A DNA stretch of 6,264 bases from an uncultured Clostridia bacterium (GTDB taxonomy: Bacteria; Bacillota; Clostridia; Christensenellales; Borkfalkiaceae). The DNA is taken from assembly GCA_900557285.1 (NCBI GenBank), contig USSJ01000080.1, forward strand, positions 1 to 6,264. Reading direction: 5' to 3'. Below, one piece after another: positions 5,951 through 6,264 of the stretch; the stretch's first letter is position 1; every line of letters starts with the position of its first letter. The notes under the pieces were generated by a model. That model did no database searches. It was not told the origin of the DNA and was given only the letters and a program-made list of their open reading frames with translations. The position numbers and the translations under genes are program-made.

Positions 5951-6264
5951 ATGGCAAAGGGATTGGATCCTGAATTTTTGTCACAATTAAAGAGCAAAAA
6001 TAATCTTGTGGAGATCGTCGGAAACTATGTTCCGTTGGAGCGCAAAGGCGGGAACTGGTGGGGGCGATGTCCGTTTCATCACGAAAAGACGCCGTCGTTT
6101 ACGGTAAACGAAGAGGGGCAGTTTTATCATTGTTTCGGATGCGGCGTATCGGGAGACGTGATCACGTTTATCCGGGAGATCGAATCGGTGGACTTCATGG
6201 ACGCGGTCAAGATACTGGCAGAACGTGCGAAACTTCCGATGCCGGAGATGAATTTTGATACGGA
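5951..6264 (+). CDS. dnaG: DNA primase DnaG, N-terminal part, cut by window end
   Basis: DnaG synthesises RNA primers at the replication fork together with the DnaB-type helicase. Only the first 104 codons and two bases are visible out of roughly 600 for the family, so the RNA polymerase (TOPRIM) core and helicase-binding domain lie outside. The N-terminal CHC2 zinc finger is complete: Cys40 and His43 in RCPFHHEKTPSF, and Cys61 and Cys64 in YHCFGCGVSGD. The start MAKGLDPEFLSQLKSKNNLVE split over residues 1-10 and 11-21 is typical of clostridial primases. GAGGG at 5942-5946 is close (4 bases) to the ATG, and AGGAA at 5936-5940 is a second purine box 10 bases away. The 47-base gap after dgt shows no hairpin, so both genes probably share a transcript. 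In clostridia rpoD usually follows. Confidence 0.96.
   Translation, partial: MAKGLDPEFLSQLKSKNNLVEIVGNYVPLERKGGNWWGRCPFHHEKTPSFTVNEEGQFYHCFGCGVSGDVITFIREIESVDFMDAVKILAERAKLPMPEMNFDT

Noticed and set aside
4779..5984. Long open frame (401 codons) on the minus strand opposite dgt.
   Set aside because: It lies fully antisense to a clear HD-family gene, is rich in Arg, His and Phe in a way that mirrors the codons of the + strand, shows no recognisable motif, and has no convincing ribosome binding site.
6058..6258. Open frame of 66 codons on the + strand inside dnaG.
   Set aside because: Out-of-frame shadow of dnaG, whose correct frame from 5951 encodes the complete CHC2 zinc finger.

Overview
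The window reads as one strand (+) of a Bacillota chromosome, most likely a member of the class Clostridia with intermediate G+C. This is inferred from AGGAG/GGAGG-type ribosome binding sites, tight ATGA gene overlaps, a class II-type EPSP synthase, and the dgt-dnaG gene order typical of clostridia. The sequence alone does not identify a genus. I see no mobile element, CRISPR array, tRNA or rRNA.

Region 1 (1-4709) is a compact shikimate-pathway operon: aroB (5' end outside the window), aroA, aroE, aroQ, aroK, then a short-chain dehydrogenase/reductase. Together AroB, AroQ, AroE, AroK and AroA carry DAHP to EPSP: DAHP > dehydroquinate (AroB) > dehydroshikimate (AroQ, type II) > shikimate (AroE) > shikimate-3-phosphate (AroK) > EPSP (AroA). 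DAHP synthase and chorismate synthase (AroC) are not in the window. Three junctions (aroB/aroA, aroQ/aroK, aroK/SDR) are 4-base ATGA overlaps, suggesting translational coupling. aroE and aroQ follow gaps of 60 and 39 bases and have their own strong ribosome binding sites. The SDR most resembles the clostridial proteins annotated as EF-P 5-aminopentanone reductase (B. subtilis YmfI type). That would link the operon to modification of the translation factor EF-P, a factor whose gene often neighbours aroQ in Bacillota.

Region 2 (4710-4868) is the only real intergenic space. It holds a perfect 14-bp GC-rich hairpin just after the SDR stop, then a very AT-rich stretch with A/T tracts, a near-repeat of GGTTTCG, a small palindrome and a possible -10 box. 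It is probably the end of the aro operon and the promoter region of the next unit.

Region 3 (4869-6264) holds a dGTP triphosphohydrolase-family HD protein (dgt) followed after 47 bases by the start of DNA primase (dnaG), cut by the window end at codon 104 with its CHC2 zinc finger intact. In clostridia this pair usually continues into rpoD.

Nothing here is clearly a new system. The points most worth a second look are the SDR's identity and its coupling to aroK, the odd polarity of the hairpin's T-tract, and the structured AT-rich region before dgt.
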